Source of the DNA: an uncultured Lachnospiraceae bacterium
Lineage (GTDB): Bacteria; Bacillota; Clostridia; Lachnospirales; Lachnospiraceae
Length of the DNA stretch: 64,000 nucleotides
Assembly: GCA_910578555.1 (NCBI GenBank)
Contig: CAJTPS010000015.1
Span: forward strand, 19,543-83,542
Direction: 5' to 3'
Shown here in pieces: positions 61,650 through 64,000 of this stretch. Under the pieces are notes generated by a model. It ran no database searches, had not been told where the DNA came from, and saw nothing but the letters and a program-made list of their open reading frames with translations. A program made the position numbers and the translations under genes. Position 1 is the stretch's first letter; every line of letters starts with the position of its first letter.

Positions 61650-62435
61650 ATGTGTAAAGTAATAGCAATCGCAAATCAGAAAGGCGGAGTCGGCAAGACT
61701 ACTACCACAAGCAATTTAGGGATAGGACTGGCAAAGCAGGGAAAAAGAGTGCTGCTGATCGATGCAGATGCGCAGGGCAGTCTCACGGCAAGTTTGGGCT
61801 TCACAGAACCGGACAAGCTGGAAGAAACGCTTGCGACAGTCATGACCAATATTATCAACGATGGAGGAATGGAGCCGGATTACGGGATCTTAAAGCATGA
61901 TGAGGGCATTGACCTTATGCCGGGGAATATTGAATTGTCCGGTCTGGAAGTATCGCTTGTGAATGTCATGAGCAGGGAGCTTGTACTGCGCTCCTACATA
62001 GAGAGGATACGGGCAGAATACGATTATATCCTGATTGACTGTATGCCCTCGCTCGGCATGATAACCATAAATGTGTTTGCCTGTGCCGACAGTATTCTGA
62101 TACCCGTACAAGCCGCATATCTGCCAGTAAAAGGGCTGGAACAGCTTATCAAGACAATAGGTAAGGTAAAACGGCAGATCAATCCCAAACTTGCTATTGA
62201 GGGCATTTTATTGACGATGGTAGACAGCCGGACTAATTATGCCAGGGATATTTCGGCGCTGCTTATCGAAGCATACGGAAGTAAGGTGCGAATATTCGAG
62301 AACAGCATACCCATGTCGGTAAGGGCGGCGGAGATGTCCGCAGAGGGCGTCAGCATCTACAAGCATGACCCGAAAGGCAAGGTTGCGGGCGCATACCAAT
62401 CCTTGACAAAGGAGGTGCTTGACAATGGGCAGTAA
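61650..62435 (+). CDS. parA: ParA-family partition ATPase
   Basis: A 261-residue Walker-type ATPase. Deviant Walker A KGGVGKTTTTSNLG, A' motif LLIDADAQGSLT and Walker B YILIDCMPSLG. ParA drives segregation of plasmids or integrated elements together with ParB. CGGAGGA precedes the ATG. It overlaps parB by 11 bases. Together with parB and the RepA-like gene this is the replication/maintenance block of a plasmid-derived or ICE-type element. Confidence 0.93.
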   Translation: MCKVIAIANQKGGVGKTTTTSNLGIGLAKQGKRVLLIDADAQGSLTASLGFTEPDKLEETLATVMTNIINDGGMEPDYGILKHDEGIDLMPGNIELSGLEVSLVNVMSRELVLRSYIERIRAEYDYILIDCMPSLGMITINVFACADSILIPVQAAYLPVKGLEQLIKTIGKVKRQINPKLAIEGILLTMVDSRTNYARDISALLIEAYGSKVRIFENSIPMSVRAAEMSAEGVSIYKHDPKGKVAGAYQSLTKEVLDNGQ

Positions 62436-63300
62436 AGCAGGAAGCGCATCCAAAGTACAGATCAGCAATTTTGATGACTTGTTTGGCGGAGCAGAGAACA
62501 CATCGGGGGAGCAGATTATCCATGCGAAGCTGGATGAGCTGCATACATTCAAGGGACACCCGTTCCGTGTCCTTGATGATGAAAAAATGGAGGAAACCAC
62601 GGAGAGTATCGGGAAATATGGTGTGCTTGTACCGGGAATTGTCAGACCGAGGGTAGAGGGCGGATACGAAATCATAGCCGGACACCGCAGGAAACGGGGT
62701 TCTGAAAAGGCAGGGTTAGACACAATGCCCGTCATTGTCAGGAACTATACGGACGATGAAGCCACGATCATCATGGTGGATTCCAATATCCAGCGTGAGG
62801 ACATTTTACCGAGTGAAAAAGCAAAGGCTTATGCCATGAAGTATGAGGCAATGAAACATCAGGGCAACAAAGGCGGCAGTACCCTTGACGAAGTAGGGGA
62901 AGCCGCCGGGGAAAGCGGAAAGACCGTGCAGCGGTATGTATGGCTTGCAAGGCTCACGGACGAACTGCTCGGCATGGTGGATGCAAAGAAGATTGGCATA
63001 ACGCAGGGGGTGGATATTTCATTCTTGTCCGAAGAAGCCCAACAATGGGTATTTATTATTCTTGAGGAAACGGGTGCTTCGGTTTCCAACGCACAGGCGG
63101 CAAAGCTGAAAGAGTTTGGAAAAAACGGTGAGCTGACTTTGGCAATGGTCAGGCTGATACTATCAGAGGAAAAGCCCAAAGAGAGGAAAGTAACGCTTAA
63201 AAGCGATAAGATTAACAAATTTTTCCCGGAGGACTATTCCAGTGACGATATAGAGGGCATCATTATCCAGCTTTTGGAGGAATGGCAGAGTAAGCAGTAA
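62425..63300 (+). CDS. parB: ParB/Spo0J-type partition protein
   Basis: A 291-residue CTPase-fold ParB. N-terminal HTFKGHPFRVLDDEKM and the box II motif IIAGHRRKRGSEKAG (Arg-rich, CTP-binding), the DSNIQREDILPSEKAKA segment, and a helix-turn-helix about residues 155-180 (EVGEAAGESGKTVQRYVWLA) that should bind parS. Start at ATG 62425 with AGGAGG nine bases upstream, inside the end of parA. No parS site was recognised in the window. Confidence 0.93.
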   Translation: MGSKAGSASKVQISNFDDLFGGAENTSGEQIIHAKLDELHTFKGHPFRVLDDEKMEETTESIGKYGVLVPGIVRPRVEGGYEIIAGHRRKRGSEKAGLDTMPVIVRNYTDDEATIIMVDSNIQREDILPSEKAKAYAMKYEAMKHQGNKGGSTLDEVGEAAGESGKTVQRYVWLARLTDELLGMVDAKKIGITQGVDISFLSEEAQQWVFIILEETGASVSNAQAAKLKEFGKNGELTLAMVRLILSEEKPKERKVTLKSDKINKFFPEDYSSDDIEGIIIQLLEEWQSKQ

Positions 63301-63313
63301 AGGAGGCGGTAGA

Positions 63314-63697
63314 ATGGGCGAGCCATTGAAATTTGATTATTACTATGGCGTAGAAGCAGAGCAGTTTTCTTTTTACCGTGTCCCACGTCTGCTGATTAAG
63401 GACGAGCGTTTCAAGGGGCTTAGCAGCGATGCTAAGCTCCTATACGGGCTTATGCTGGACAGGATGGCGCTTTCCATGAAAAACGGCTGGTTTGATGAAG
63501 CAGACAGGGCGTATGTGATCTATACGATAGACAATATCAGAGAAGATCTGGGCTGCAGCAAGGAAAAGGCGGTCAAGGTGCTTGCAGAGCTTAGTTCCAA
63601 CAAAGGGATCGGGCTTGTAGAGAAGAAACACAGGGGGCTTGGTGTAACGCGGCACTTTGTAGTAGACGGAAAAAGCATTTTATTTTCGACAGTATAA
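63314..63697 (+). CDS. Replication initiator RepA (RepA_N), C-terminally truncated
   Basis: A 127-residue protein matching the N-terminal winged-helix domain of RepA_N initiators: FYRVPRLLIKDERFKGLSSDAKLLYG, LDRMALSMKNGWFDE and LVEKKHRGLG. Family members are usually 250-350 residues. After GLG (residue ~108) similarity ends and an unrelated 18-residue tail leads to a stop. So this is probably a truncated or rearranged copy that may not initiate replication. AGGAGG precedes the ATG; 13 bp after parB. Confidence 0.78.
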   Translation: MGEPLKFDYYYGVEAEQFSFYRVPRLLIKDERFKGLSSDAKLLYGLMLDRMALSMKNGWFDEADRAYVIYTIDNIREDLGCSKEKAVKVLAELSSNKGIGLVEKKHRGLGVTRHFVVDGKSILFSTV

Positions 63698-63897
63698 ACA
63701 CCATTACGGCACCCTCTTTTCGCTGACCGCACACTACTGTCAACGAAACTGTGCAGTCAAATCGAAACCTTCCAACCCAAATTGTATGTACAATGAGGCT
63801 GCTGGTAGCATATGGAACCAGATAAGCGGGACAGCCGGGAGGCAGGGCCTGAAATTGTCTGAAAAATATTCCAGACAGAAAAAAGCAGTTCCCTAGG

Positions 63898-63922
63898 AAT
63901 TGTGCCACTTTCATACACAATT
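63898..63922. repeat. Inverted repeat after repA
   Basis: AATTGTG (63898-63904) and CACAATT (63916-63922), 11 bp apart, operator-like. The rest of 63698-63933 holds no recognisable gene. Confidence 0.45.
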
Positions 63923-63933
63923 GTTAAGGAAAC

Positions 63934-63975
63934 GGCCGCGTATACAGATGCACGCGGCCTTCTTCGGTTCTTTTT
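63934..63975 (+). terminator. Terminator downstream of the element's repA block
   Basis: Stem GGCCGCGT/ACGCGGCC with a 10-base loop, followed by TTCTTCGGTTCTTTTT. Confidence 0.65.
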
Positions 63976-64000
63976 AAGAATTGTCCCCTGTATTAAAACA

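Noticed and set aside
63698..64000. Possible group II intron or transposon end after repA
   Set aside because: No intron 5' consensus or domain V/VI-like structure recognised, only an inverted repeat and a terminator.

Overview
This window looks like a chromosomal segment of a gut Clostridia species, most likely Lachnospiraceae. Evidence: Gram-positive Shine-Dalgarno sites (AGGAGG type), an hprK/crh-like/rapZ/whiA cluster, lantibiotic-type ABC transporters, a Mn2+ (yybP-ykoY) riboswitch, VWA/TSP3 surface proteins and a Firmicutes-type parA/parB/repA_N module. Housekeeping genes are moderately GC-rich. Several islands (about 2.2-10.5 kb, 27.5-37.7 kb, 43-46 kb) are visibly more AT-rich and carry accessory genes. 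No rRNA, tRNA or CRISPR array was seen.

Layout. 0-2.2 kb: the end of a MalY/PatB-type aminotransferase, a ketopantoate-reductase-family gene and a small unknown. 2.3-10.5 kb: an AT-rich three-gene operon with its own strong promoter and a terminator-like hairpin. It encodes a 2118-residue protein with a GHKL ATPase domain, phosphoribosyltransferase-like regions and a degenerate second GHKL-like region, then a stand-alone receiver-like protein, then a DUF2971 protein. I judge this the best candidate for an undescribed (probably anti-phage or stress) signalling system. 10.5-15.5 kb: a lantibiotic/bacitracin-type ABC exporter (two permeases, one ATPase) divergent from an OmpR-type two-component pair. 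15.6-24.4 kb: GH3 glycosidase, pyrG, ftsH, uvrC.

24.5-37.7 kb: an orphan LytTR regulator followed by two large secreted VWA/TSP3 proteins that share an almost identical promoter block. Each large gene is followed by a ladder of small paralogous genes: lipoproteins after the first, four-helix membrane proteins after the second. The spacers hold gene fragments. After the first gene, one is a recognisable copy of the large protein's own 3' end. After the second, three spacers hold a conserved out-of-frame reading frame that overlaps the next membrane gene by 14 bases. This resembles polymorphic-toxin loci with duplicated tail/immunity cassettes.

38-46.2 kb: mntP under a Mn2+ riboswitch, an XRE regulator with a FtsX-type ABC transporter, and an overlapping P-loop NTPase/TPR pair that resembles a split STAND protein. 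46.3-59.4 kb: hprK, ROK glucokinase, murB, rapZ, whiA, a Crh-like HPr (Glu15 instead of His15), lipid kinase, class II aldolase, alpha/beta hydrolase, an alanine/sodium symporter, a 67-bp tandem repeat ending in a terminator, and a Na/Pi cotransporter. 59.5-64 kb: a deleted Rpn-type nuclease gene, the 3' stump of a cyclophilin gene cut at about 60.75 kb, and the start of an integrated mobile element (DUF6075, DUF3970, ParA, ParB, truncated RepA).
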